Assembly: GCA_003612625.1 (NCBI GenBank)
Contig: RAZJ01000025.1
Location: 1-39,762, forward strand
Reading direction: 5' to 3'
Source: a bacterium 1XD42-1
GTDB taxonomy: Bacteria; Bacillota; Clostridia; Oscillospirales; Ruminococcaceae
Length of the DNA stretch: 39,762 bases
Numbering within the stretch: position 1 is the first letter of the stretch; each line of letters opens with the position of its first letter. The position numbers were made by a program, and so were the translations under genes. A model generated the notes under the pieces. That model did no database searches, was not told the origin of the DNA, and worked only from the letters and a program-made list of their open reading frames with translations. Positions 7,171 through 15,432 of this stretch are shown here, piece after piece.

Positions 7171-7812
7171 TTAAGCTACGGCTCCCTGGGAAATAACCGC
7201 TGCTCCAATGGCTTCGGCTTCTTCAGCAGCTTCCGGAATTTCAGCAGTCTGATTTGCGGCTTCTGCCATGGCTTTCTCCTGGGCGCGCCGGGCCAGTTCT
7301 GCATTGGCTTCCGCTTGGGTGATGGTTCCGTCGTCTACCAGGTCATTGATTTCATCTTCTGATAAAGTAGTGAGATTGGTAGAAGAAGTCGAACTGGAGC
7401 TGGCACTTTCCAATACAGCTTCATCAGAATCTGCTGCTGAATTGGCAGCTTCCGCCGCCATGGAAGAAACCTCCATAGATTCTCCGGAGGCTTCACCGGT
7501 TATTTGGGAAGCAGCCTGCGCCACTTGCGCACTTTGGGCAATCCGGGCGGCTGTCTGTGCAATTTGCGCTGTTTGATCCTGGGCTGGCTGTACAGCCTGC
7601 ACTTGATCCCCAGAAACAACGGCTTCTTGTGCTAAAGCTGCACGGCCTTCCGAGCTGATTTCCACCCGATCGGTATTATATGCGATGGAAAGGCTTTTTT
7701 GTACTTCCCCGTCGGCAGAAGTAACAGCCTGATTGGAGGAAACAGCATCTGTCTTTTTTGTCTGTGCCGTCTGGTACGTTTGCAATCCTTGATTGCTGAT
7801 CGAAATATCCAT
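7171..7812 (-). CDS. Ala/Ser/Glu-rich protein with a FlgM-like DRVEIS motif
   Basis: The 213-residue acidic, low-complexity protein begins MDISISNQGLQTYQ and has a short conserved-looking island NTDRVEISSEGRAALAQEA near residue 46. A run of AQ/QA repeats follows (IAQTAARIAQSAQVAQAAS), then a Ser/Ala linker with SSSSTSST, then a helical tail (SEDEINDLVDDGTITQAEANAELARRAQEKA). It has no signal peptide or membrane segment. The N-terminal opening plus (D)xxEIS island is reminiscent of FlgM, but the rest is not. The same island occurs in the protein at 38636. The start ATG at 7812 has GTGAGGTG seven bases before it. Function unknown. Confidence 0.75.
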   Translation of the reverse strand: MDISISNQGLQTYQTAQTKKTDAVSSNQAVTSADGEVQKSLSIAYNTDRVEISSEGRAALAQEAVVSGDQVQAVQPAQDQTAQIAQTAARIAQSAQVAQAASQITGEASGESMEVSSMAAEAANSAADSDEAVLESASSSSTSSTNLTTLSEDEINDLVDDGTITQAEANAELARRAQEKAMAEAANQTAEIPEAAEEAEAIGAAVISQGAVA

Positions 7813-7950
7813 ATGTTTGCACCTCACTTTTTCATTTCAGCCTGGTTTGTTTTCCAGACTGTTCCTGAAAAATAGTGTAATGGTGCAATGTGAGGTTTCA
7901 GTGAATTTCCTGTGTGTTTTAAAAATTTTTTTACCTGTTTTTTCCGCAGT

Positions 7951-10900
7951 TTACTTTAAGGAAACAATATCTATCAATTCTACATATTGTATATTTTTGC
8001 CAAGCAATAGGCAGTTGGCCAAAGCGTTAGCGGTATCCAAAGCGGTTAAACAAGGGATGCCCAATTCCACAGCTTTACAACGGAGCTGGACTGAATGACG
8101 GGCAGGTATGCGGCCTTTGGCAGAAGTAGAAATAATATAATCTAATTTTCCGCTTTCCACCAGATCCATGACATTGGGAGAAGGCGCGTCCATCTTCCGG
8201 ATGGTATTGGTAGCAACCATATTCCGGTTTAATACGCTGGCACATCCCGGAGTAGCATATAATTCAAAACCAAGCTGTTCAAATTTTTGAGCAATGCCAA
8301 TGACTTCCTGCTGGTCTGAATTTTTAACGGTAATCAGTACACCGCCCCGAGGTTCATCAGGCGCTTTCAGCTTATAGCCTGCGGCAACTAAGCCTTTGAA
8401 TAAGGCTTCCTCAAAGCTTTGTGCAATCCCCAGGACTTCTCCAGTAGATTTCATTTCCGGCCCCAACTGGGTATCTACGTCATGAAGCTTTTCAAAGCTG
8501 AAAACAGGGACTTTAACGGCAATATATTTTCCGTTTGGATGCAGGCCGTATTCCCAGCCCAATTCCGGTAACGTATGGCCTAACATCACTTTTGTAGCCA
8601 GATCCACCATTGGCACGCCGGTTACTTTGCTGATATAAGGCACCGTCCGGGAAGAACGGGGATTGACTTCAATGACATAAACTTCCCCGCCATAAATCAC
8701 ATATTGGATATTGACTAAGCCAATGACATTCAATTCTTTTGCCAGGCTGCGGGTATATTCCACCAGCATGGTCCGCTGCATAGGGGTAATATTCTGGGAG
8801 GGATATACGGAAATGGAATCGCCGGAATGGACTCCGGCCCGTTCAATGTGCTCCATAATTCCAGGAATTAAAATACCATGGCCATCACAAATGGCATCTA
8901 CTTCAATTTCTTTTCCCATTAAATACTTGTCAATCAGAACAGGATTTTCAATGTTATGGGAAAGGATAATGGACATATATTCCGTTACGTCAGCATCACT
9001 AAAAGCGATGATCATATTTTGGCCGCCCAGCACGTATGAAGGCCGCAGCAATACAGGATAGCCTAGCTGGTTGGCAGCTTTTAAAGCTTCCTGGGTATTC
9101 ATAACCGTATGGCCGGCAGGCCGGGGAATACCGCATTTTTCCAATACCTGGTCAAAGCGTTCCCGGTCTTCGGCAGCGTCAATGCTGTCAGCGCTTGTTC
9201 CCAAAAGATTAACGCCTTTTTCCTGCAAATGGCGGGTTAATTTAATAGCCGTTTGTCCACCGAACTGGACAACAACACCCCAGGGCTTCTCGGTTTCCAG
9301 AACCTGGTCAATATCTTCCGGCGTTAAGGGATCGAAATATAACCGATCCCCAGTATCAAAATCAGTAGATACCGTTTCCGGATTGTTATTGGCAAGGATT
9401 GCTTCACAGCCTTCCTCTTTTAAAGCCCAGACGCAATGGACGGAGCAATAATCAAATTCAATGCCCTGACCGATCCGGATGGGGCCGGAGCCGATAACTA
9501 AAACTTTCCGCTTGCCCTTATCATGAGCGGCAATAAAGCTGGCGCCTTCATTTTCTTCGTCATAGGTAGAATAGAAATAAGGGGTTTCAGCAGCAAATTC
9601 GGCGGCGCAGGTATCGACCATTTTATAGGAGGCAGGCCGTTTCCAGGCCGGATCGATTTTACAGCCGGAAATCCGTTCTATGGTTTTATCTAAATAGCCA
9701 AATTCTTTTGCCAGCTGGTAAAGATACGGCTCCAAGCCCTGGGCCATACGGCTTTGCAGATCTGCTAAATTTTTCAGTTTCCAGGTAAACCAGGGATCGA
9801 TCCCTGTGATTTCGTAAATGCGATCCGGCAGGATGCCCCGCTTTAATGCTTCAAAAACCACAAAACAGCGTTCATCATTACAGTCAAACAGAAGCTGTTC
9901 AATTTCATCATCTGTTTTGTCTGCCAGCTTTTTCATATCAAGGGTATCCAGGCCCAATTCAATGGAACGGACTGCTTTCATCATGGCCTGTTCAAAAGAA
10001 GTGCCGATTGCCATAATTTCCCCGGTAGCTTTCATTTGCGTTCCCAAAGTACGCTTGCCATAAACAAACTTGTCAAAAGGCCACTTGGGAAATTTAACAA
10101 CCACATAATCCAAAGCCGGCTCAAAACAGGCGTAGGTTTTTCCGGTAACCGCATTTTTGATTTCATCCAAAGTATATCCAATGGCAATTTTGGCGGCAAC
10201 TTTCGCAATGGGGTAGCCGGTTGCCTTGGAAGCCAGTGCCGAAGAACGGGATACACGGGGATTTACTTCAATAACAGCATATTCAAAGCTGTCAGGCTTT
10301 AAGGCTAACTGGCAGTTGCAGCCGCCTTCTACCCCTAAACTTTGGACAATGTTCAGGGAAGCGGAACGGAGCATCTGATATTCCTTGTCGGCCAAAGTGA
10401 CAGCAGGGGCAACAACAATACTATCTCCTGTATGGACGCCAACCGGGTCAAAGTTTTCCATAGAGCAAACAGTAATAATATTCCCTTTGCGATCCCGGAT
10501 GACTTCAAATTCAATTTCCTTCCAGCCGGAAATACATTTTTCAATGAGGACTTGCGTAATGGGGGATAAACGCAGGCCATTCGCCGCAATTTCCTGTAAT
10601 TCTGCTTCATTGGCAGCAATGCCGCCGCCGCTGCCGCCTAAGGTAAAAGCAGGACGGACAATAACCGGATAGCCAATTTCCTGGGCAAAAGCAATGGCAT
10701 CTTCGGTGGTTTCCACCACTTTAGAAGGGACACAGGGCTGTCCAATGGAAAGCATGGTATCTTTAAAAATTTGCCGGTCTTCGGCTTTGTCAATGGTTTC
10801 CGGACTGGCCCCCAATAATTTTACGCCGTGGGCTTCTAAAAAGCCGCTTTTGGCAAGCTGCATGGATAAGGTCAGGCCAGTCTGCCCTCCTAAAGTAGAT

Positions 10901-11160
10901 AAAATGCTGTCAGGTTTTTCTTTGCAGATAATCCGTTTTAAAACGTCCAGAGTCAAAGGCTCAATATAAATTTCATCCGCCATAGCCTTGTCAGTCATAA
11001 TGGTAGCGGGATTGGAATTGACTAAAACAACTTCTAAGCCTTCTTCTTTTAAGGCCCGGCAAGCCTGGGTCCCGGCATAATCAAATTCCGCCGCCTGTCC
11101 GATGACAATAGGGCCGGAACCAATAACCAGAACTTTTTTAATATCCTGTCGCAGTGGCAT
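7951..11160 (-). CDS. carB: Carbamoyl-phosphate synthase large subunit
   Basis: CarB makes carbamoyl phosphate from bicarbonate, ATP and the ammonia delivered by CarA, feeding pyrimidine and arginine synthesis. At 1069 residues it is full length: two ATP-grasp synthetase halves (starting KVLVIGSGPIVIGQAAEFDYAG and KVLVIGSGPIRIGQGIEFDY), the oligomerisation domain between them, and a C-terminal MGS-like allosteric domain (about 930-1069; FELYATPGCASVLNRN). The start at 11160 sits two bases after the carA stop, with GGAGGG nine bases upstream. It is the last gene of the pyr operon seen here; no clear terminator hairpin follows. Confidence 0.98.
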   Translation of the reverse strand: MPLRQDIKKVLVIGSGPIVIGQAAEFDYAGTQACRALKEEGLEVVLVNSNPATIMTDKAMADEIYIEPLTLDVLKRIICKEKPDSILSTLGGQTGLTLSMQLAKSGFLEAHGVKLLGASPETIDKAEDRQIFKDTMLSIGQPCVPSKVVETTEDAIAFAQEIGYPVIVRPAFTLGGSGGGIAANEAELQEIAANGLRLSPITQVLIEKCISGWKEIEFEVIRDRKGNIITVCSMENFDPVGVHTGDSIVVAPAVTLADKEYQMLRSASLNIVQSLGVEGGCNCQLALKPDSFEYAVIEVNPRVSRSSALASKATGYPIAKVAAKIAIGYTLDEIKNAVTGKTYACFEPALDYVVVKFPKWPFDKFVYGKRTLGTQMKATGEIMAIGTSFEQAMMKAVRSIELGLDTLDMKKLADKTDDEIEQLLFDCNDERCFVVFEALKRGILPDRIYEITGIDPWFTWKLKNLADLQSRMAQGLEPYLYQLAKEFGYLDKTIERISGCKIDPAWKRPASYKMVDTCAAEFAAETPYFYSTYDEENEGASFIAAHDKGKRKVLVIGSGPIRIGQGIEFDYCSVHCVWALKEEGCEAILANNNPETVSTDFDTGDRLYFDPLTPEDIDQVLETEKPWGVVVQFGGQTAIKLTRHLQEKGVNLLGTSADSIDAAEDRERFDQVLEKCGIPRPAGHTVMNTQEALKAANQLGYPVLLRPSYVLGGQNMIIAFSDADVTEYMSIILSHNIENPVLIDKYLMGKEIEVDAICDGHGILIPGIMEHIERAGVHSGDSISVYPSQNITPMQRTMLVEYTRSLAKELNVIGLVNIQYVIYGGEVYVIEVNPRSSRTVPYISKVTGVPMVDLATKVMLGHTLPELGWEYGLHPNGKYIAVKVPVFSFEKLHDVDTQLGPEMKSTGEVLGIAQSFEEALFKGLVAAGYKLKAPDEPRGGVLITVKNSDQQEVIGIAQKFEQLGFELYATPGCASVLNRNMVATNTIRKMDAPSPNVMDLVESGKLDYIISTSAKGRIPARHSVQLRCKAVELGIPCLTALDTANALANCLLLGKNIQYVELIDIVSLK

Positions 11161-11162
11161 AA

Positions 11163-12266
11163 TCAGCAGCCCTCCTTCCGGCATTGCATCCGATTTACAA
11201 ACCGGTCAAATAAGAAACTGGTATCCGTAGGGCCGCCGCAGGCTTCCGGATGGAACTGGACGGTAAACATATCTTCCCCATACCGGACGCCTTCACAGCT
11301 TTGGTCATTGGCATTCAAATGGGTAACTTCTCCAGTTGGTAAAGTATTTCCTAACACTTCATAACCATGGTTCTGGCTTGTAACATAAGTCCGGCCGGTT
11401 TCTAAATCAATAACAGGCTGGTTGGCTCCACGGTGACCGTATTTTAATTTGGCAGTTTTCCCTCCATGGGCCAGTGCTAAAAGCTGGTGGCCCAGACAAA
11501 TCCCAAAGACAGGGATTCCTAAAGCGGGAAGCCCTTTTAAATTTTCAATAATATCTACCGCTTCCGCAGGATCTCCAGGGCCATTTGACAGCATGATACC
11601 ATCAAAGCCCATTTCCTTCACTTGTGCTACCGGCATCCGGGCCGGTAAAATGGTAACTTCACACTGACGGTTTAATAAACTGCGGCGGATGTTCCGTTTA
11701 TATCCAAAATCATACAAGGCAACCCGGAAACGGGGATTTTCACAATGATAAACCTTGGGGCCGGAAATGGTAACATTTTTGACAGCATCCCGGATGGAAA
11801 AATTCCGGATTTGTTCTAAAAGAATATCTTTTTTTGTAAAAACCTCATCTGTTGTAATAGCCCCATTCATAACTCCCTGTTCCCGAATACGGCGGGTTAA
11901 AGCCCGGGTATCAATATGGGCAATCCCGATTACATTTTGTTTTTTCAGGAACCAGTCTAAAGTATGGTTGCATCTGAAATTATTGGGATGTTCACAGCAT
12001 TCCCGTACAATATAGCCTTTTGCATAAACCCACTCTGATTCCACATCTTCAAAATTAACGCCATAATTCCCAATCAGCGGAAATGTCTGGGTAATGATCT
12101 GACCATAATAGCTGGGGTCGGTGAGGGTTTCTTCATAGGCAGTCATTCCCGTTGTAAAAACAACTTCTCCAATAGTAGTCCCTTCCGTACCGATGGAAAC
12201 TCCTTCATATACTGTACCGTCTTCTAACAATAAGTAAGCTTTTTTCCTGTTTTCCAGTAAGTCCAT
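11163..12266 (-). CDS. carA: Carbamoyl-phosphate synthase small subunit
   Basis: CarA is the glutaminase subunit that hydrolyses glutamine and passes ammonia to CarB. The 367-residue protein has the N-terminal CPSase small-chain domain (AYLLLEDGTVYEGVSIG...) and a class I amidotransferase domain with the nucleophile Cys in FGICLGHQLLAL and the His/Glu of the triad in QFHPEACGGP. The ATG at 12266 has a GGGGGGG ribosome binding site. It is tightly coupled to carB, and 40 bp after pyrF. Placement in a pyr operon suggests it mainly serves pyrimidine synthesis. Confidence 0.98.
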   Translation of the reverse strand: MDLLENRKKAYLLLEDGTVYEGVSIGTEGTTIGEVVFTTGMTAYEETLTDPSYYGQIITQTFPLIGNYGVNFEDVESEWVYAKGYIVRECCEHPNNFRCNHTLDWFLKKQNVIGIAHIDTRALTRRIREQGVMNGAITTDEVFTKKDILLEQIRNFSIRDAVKNVTISGPKVYHCENPRFRVALYDFGYKRNIRRSLLNRQCEVTILPARMPVAQVKEMGFDGIMLSNGPGDPAEAVDIIENLKGLPALGIPVFGICLGHQLLALAHGGKTAKLKYGHRGANQPVIDLETGRTYVTSQNHGYEVLGNTLPTGEVTHLNANDQSCEGVRYGEDMFTVQFHPEACGGPTDTSFLFDRFVNRMQCRKEGC

Positions 12267-12306
12267 AAAGCCCCCCCTTTTTTTATATCAAGAGCGTCCT
12301 CGTTCC

Positions 12307-13224
12307 TTAACCGATGGATGCAATTTCTTTTGTAATATCTTCCCGCATCCGGAGGGCTTCCCGCCGGGCAGCCCCGGCAAAATCCTCCGGATTATTTTCT
12401 TTTTTCCATGCAGTCAGTATGGCCCGGGAACTGTTTACAATAGCACCCAGCCCCCGTTTATCAAAAGCAGGCGCTACATCTTTAGCGCCGCCGCCTTGGG
12501 CGCCATAGCCAGGGACTAAGAAAAAAGTATGGGGCAGTTTTCCCCGTAATTCTTCCAACTGGGCAGGATAAGTCGCGCCTACAACAGCGCCTACATTGGA
12601 GTAGCCATATTTTCCAATGCTCTCCGCACCCCATTGTTCACACATGGCGCCCATTGCTTCATAAACCTTCCGCCCGTCAGCCAAAGCTTGATCCTGCAAT
12701 TCCCCGGAGGAAGGGTTGGAGGTTTTCACCAGTACAAAAATCCCCTGATCGGCATCCATCAATTCCAATAAAGGCCGTATGCCGTCTGTTCCCAAATAGC
12801 CATTTACTGTTAAAGCATCGCCATCAAAGGGGGTGCATTTTTCCCCTTCCACATCCAGCTCCCCAAGCCATGCAGCCGCATAAGCCTGCATAGTAGAGCC
12901 AATATCATTCCGTTTGCCGTCTACAATCACATACATTCCTTTTTTCTTTGCATAGACAATGGTACGCTTCAAGCATTTGACCCCTTGAGGCCCCATCCAT
13001 TCGTAATAAGCGCATTGGGGCTTGACAGCAGGGACAATATCACAAACTGCATCAATAATTTTTTTATTAAATTCCAGACAGGCTTTTGCTGCACCTTTTG
13101 CAGTTTTCCCATCTTTCCCATAGGCATTTTCCCGGATAAATTCCGGAATATATGCCAAAGTGGGGTCCAATCCTACAACAGTTGGATTTTTCAGTGCAAT
13201 GATCCGTTCAATTAGTTTTTCCAC
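12307..13224 (-). CDS. pyrF: Orotidine 5'-phosphate decarboxylase, long (type 2) form
   Basis: PyrF converts OMP to UMP. The 305-residue protein is the long bacterial form (short ones are about 240). It shows VGLDPTLAYIPEF, the phosphate and orotate region AVKPQCAYYEW, the catalytic DGKRNDIGST motif, and the C-terminal VPGYGAQGG phosphate loop. The start is GTG at 13222-13224, behind AAGGGG; an ATG ten codons upstream lacks a ribosome binding site. It overlaps the end of pyrC by 17 bp, implying translational coupling. Confidence 0.96.
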   Translation of the reverse strand: MEKLIERIIALKNPTVVGLDPTLAYIPEFIRENAYGKDGKTAKGAAKACLEFNKKIIDAVCDIVPAVKPQCAYYEWMGPQGVKCLKRTIVYAKKKGMYVIVDGKRNDIGSTMQAYAAAWLGELDVEGEKCTPFDGDALTVNGYLGTDGIRPLLELMDADQGIFVLVKTSNPSSGELQDQALADGRKVYEAMGAMCEQWGAESIGKYGYSNVGAVVGATYPAQLEELRGKLPHTFFLVPGYGAQGGGAKDVAPAFDKRGLGAIVNSSRAILTAWKKENNPEDFAGAARREALRMREDITKEIASIG

Positions 13225-14503
13225 AATGTTCCCCTTCCTTATCTTGATACACAATTTTTCCGTCTAAGAACGTATATTTTACTCTTCCAACAACTTCCAT
13301 CTGATCAAAGGGTGTATTGCGTCCTTTGGAATGGAATTTCCTTTTATCAATAATCCAGTGCTGGCCTGGATCAAACAGGATAAAATCAGCCGGGGAGCCC
13401 TGGGCCAACGTTCCTCCGGGAATCCCCAAAAGCCGGGCCGGTGTGGTACTCATCATTTTAATCAGACGGGCAATGGAAATAATACCGGGCCTGACCAAAT
13501 AAGTTAAACATAATGCTAAAGAAGTTTCCAACCCCACAATGCCATTGGGAGCTGTTTCAAAAACAGCTTTTTCAGCTTCTGTGTGCGGGGCGTGATCCGT
13601 AGCAATACAATCAATCGTGCCATCTGCTATGGCTTCCAATACAGCCCTGCAATCGGATTCTTCCCGCAAAGGCGGAGCCATACGGAAGTTGGCATTTCTC
13701 TCTAACAGGGCTTCATGATTCAGAGAAAAATAATGAGGAGCCGTTTCACAGGTGACAGGAATATTACGGGCTTTGGCTTCCCGAATCAGGGATAAAGCCC
13801 CCTTGGTACTCACATGGCATAAATGGACAGGGGCATTGGCATCCATAGCCAGTGCCAATACCTGGGCTGTGGAAACATCTTCACTGGCCCGGTCCACGCC
13901 GGGGACACCCAGCTGTTCACTGACTTTCCCTTTATGAATGATGCCCCGTCCCGTTAAAGATAAATCTTCTGCATGATAAGAAAGCATTAAATTTTCCTGT
14001 TTAGCCGCGGTTAATGCCTGGTAAAGCAGGCTGTTGGGAACGGGCTTTCCGTCATCACTAAGGGCAGCCGCACCCGCTTTTTTTAATGCCCGGAAATCGT
14101 TTAAAAGTTCTCCCTGCATCCCCTTGCTGACAGATGCCATAGGATAAACCCGGCAGGAAGCTTTTTTTGCTTTCTCTAAAATATAAGAAAGGACTTCCGG
14201 CGTATCACATACTGGTTTTGTATTGGCCATACATGCAATGGAAGTAAATCCGCCAGCCGCCGCCGCTGCACAGCCGGTTAAAATATCTTCTTTTTCAGGA
14301 AATCCAGGGTCCCGCAAATGAACATGAATATCCACCAATCCGGGGGATAAAATAAACCCTTTCCCATCGAAAACAGGGCAGTCTTCGGAAAGGGATTCTG
14401 CAATGGCTCCAATACAGCCATTTTCGATCAGAACATCCCGAATACCGTCAATTTGCTGGGAAGGATCAATGACCCTTGCTCCCCGAATCAATTGTTTTTC
14501 CAA
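13208..14503 (-). CDS. pyrC: Dihydroorotase
   Basis: PyrC cyclises carbamoyl aspartate to dihydroorotate. The 431-residue length and motifs fit the class I bacterial enzyme: zinc site DIHVHLRDPGF (residues 58-68), the HAEDLSL and LCHVSTKGAL histidines, and CIATDHAPHT with the catalytic Asp. The start is TTG at 14501-14503, spaced from GGAGGG. It is the first enzyme gene of the operon pyrC-pyrF-carA-carB. Expression is probably set by the leader peptide and hairpin directly upstream. Confidence 0.97.
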   Translation of the reverse strand: MEKQLIRGARVIDPSQQIDGIRDVLIENGCIGAIAESLSEDCPVFDGKGFILSPGLVDIHVHLRDPGFPEKEDILTGCAAAAAGGFTSIACMANTKPVCDTPEVLSYILEKAKKASCRVYPMASVSKGMQGELLNDFRALKKAGAAALSDDGKPVPNSLLYQALTAAKQENLMLSYHAEDLSLTGRGIIHKGKVSEQLGVPGVDRASEDVSTAQVLALAMDANAPVHLCHVSTKGALSLIREAKARNIPVTCETAPHYFSLNHEALLERNANFRMAPPLREESDCRAVLEAIADGTIDCIATDHAPHTEAEKAVFETAPNGIVGLETSLALCLTYLVRPGIISIARLIKMMSTTPARLLGIPGGTLAQGSPADFILFDPGQHWIIDKRKFHSKGRNTPFDQMEVVGRVKYTFLDGKIVYQDKEGEHCGKTN

Positions 14504-14529
14504 ATCAGACCCTCCTTTTTTTCTGGATA

Positions 14530-14563
14530 AAGAAAATACCTACCCACTAAAAATGGATAGGTA
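14530..14563 (-). promoter_or_regulatory. Attenuator-like hairpin in the pyr leader
   Basis: On the minus strand the arms TACCTATCCA (14563-14554) and TGGGTAGGTA (14546-14537) form 10 pairs with one G-U, closing a 7-base loop that contains the leader peptide stop codon. A U-rich run (TTTTCTTTA) follows. It lies 33 bp before pyrC. A ribosome near the stop would cover the left arm and prevent folding. Confidence 0.65.
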
Positions 14564-14648
14564 CCATTTTCAAATCAGAAAAAGAAGGGAATAAAACAAA
14601 AAATAGAGGCATTCCGTTTTGTATTTTATAAAACCCTCTGGAATACAT
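14547..14648 (-). CDS. Putative leader peptide of the pyr operon (PyrL-like)
   Basis: A 33-codon frame begins at ATG 14646-14648, with GGAGGG seven bases upstream, a ribosome binding site as good as any gene in the window. The peptide contains GMPLFFVLFPSFSD, close in style and order to the E. coli PyrL stretch AGLPFFFPLITHS. This part is coded by a stretch with about two thirds U in the RNA. The stop TAG lies in the loop of the attenuator hairpin. In E. coli pyrBI such an arrangement couples RNA polymerase pausing at low UTP to ribosome position. The peptide itself need have no function. The similarity is my reading; homology is not shown. Confidence 0.65.
   Translation of the reverse strand: MYSRGFYKIQNGMPLFFVLFPSFSDLKMVPIHF
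14605..14644 (-). promoter_or_regulatory. Upstream fold in pyr leader: pause hairpin, pseudoknot or PyrR-like loop
   Basis: Within the leader frame ATTCC (minus, 14644-14640) can pair with GGAAT (14615-14611), and AGAGG (14639-14635) with CCTCT (14609-14605). Taken together the order is that of a pseudoknot; taken singly they compete. The U-rich stretch follows at once, as with a pause hairpin. The segment also reads TCCAGAGGG, similar to the UCCAGAGAGG core of PyrR-binding loops. Confidence 0.4.
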
Positions 14649-14687
14649 CCAATTTCCCTCCTTTTTTGCTTTCAATCGTTCTGTAAC

Positions 14688-14716
14688 ATTATACATGAAT
14701 CCGCATAAGCTGTCCA
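14688..14716 (-). promoter_or_regulatory. Promoter of the pyr operon
   Basis: Minus strand TGGACA (14711-14716), 17 bp, TATAAT (14688-14693). Transcription should start near 14681, about 33 bases before the leader peptide ATG and about 180 bases before pyrC. Confidence 0.8.
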
Positions 14717-14790
14717 TATGGCAAAATGCTTGATTTTTTTCAAATTTAGAATTTGGGTTTTGTGGTGGTACATAATAAGTCTTTTTTATT

Positions 14791-15396
14791 TTATGACAAC
14801 ACAGGTTGATTTGCAGCGATATGATCCAATAATTCAGACTGGTAAGCATAATAATATTGAGTTTGTGCGTCTTTTGTTACCGCATAAGTATCGGAACGCT
14901 GGAGCGCAAGGTAACAGGAGGAAAGATCCTTTAAGCCGGAAGCTTCCATAAACAGCTTTTCATCCAGCCTGTAATAAACGCCATTGGTTACAGCCGGATC
15001 ACCCGGATAACGCTGGTCTAAAGGTTCCAAAGGGACAAGGCCGTCTAAAGCATTCCGGGCAGCTTCATCCATAAAATATAAATTTGGGAATCCGGCATTC
15101 ATTGCATCTGCGGCAGCTTGTATTTTTTCAGAAAGCCCGGGTTCCTCCAACACATAAACCGTTAGTGTAACCGGTACCCGGCCGTCATCCGGATCATAAC
15201 GGTTCAGCTGCTCCTGCAGCGCCTGGAGCTGGGATTCTGTGAGAGGCGTACTGACTGCAACCGCTACCGAATTCATTGCCTGAGCTTTTCTGCCTTCCGA
15301 ATCGTAGTAAGCCAGGGTTAAAATGCCGATTATGATAAGCCCTACGACCAAAAGCGCTAATTTTTGTTTTCCCCGTAAACGCCTTTTTGCATTCAA
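14791..15396 (-). CDS. Membrane-anchored extracytoplasmic protein, unknown function
   Basis: The product (about 201 residues) has a basic N-terminus (AKRRLRGKQK) and one hydrophobic segment (LALLVVGLIIIGILTLAYY, about residues 12-30), so it is probably anchored with a soluble domain outside. The outer domain has VTLTVYVLEEPGLSEKIQAAADAMNAGFPNLYFMDEAARNAL, vaguely like a solute-binding or lipoprotein fold, but I do not recognise the family. The start chosen is TTG at 15396, seven bases after AGGGG; a GTG at 15411 is the alternative. It lies 36 bp downstream of the metallo-beta-lactamase gene and is probably last in that operon. Confidence 0.7.
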   Translation of the reverse strand: MNAKRRLRGKQKLALLVVGLIIIGILTLAYYDSEGRKAQAMNSVAVAVSTPLTESQLQALQEQLNRYDPDDGRVPVTLTVYVLEEPGLSEKIQAAADAMNAGFPNLYFMDEAARNALDGLVPLEPLDQRYPGDPAVTNGVYYRLDEKLFMEASGLKDLSSCYLALQRSDTYAVTKDAQTQYYYAYQSELLDHIAANQPVLS

Positions 15397-15432
15397 AAAG
15401 GTTCCCCTCACTTTTCCCTGAAGATAAAATAT

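Noticed and set aside
7268-7576. Open frame on the plus strand across the Ala/Ser-rich gene
   Set aside because: Mirror of a low-complexity minus-strand gene; no start signal.
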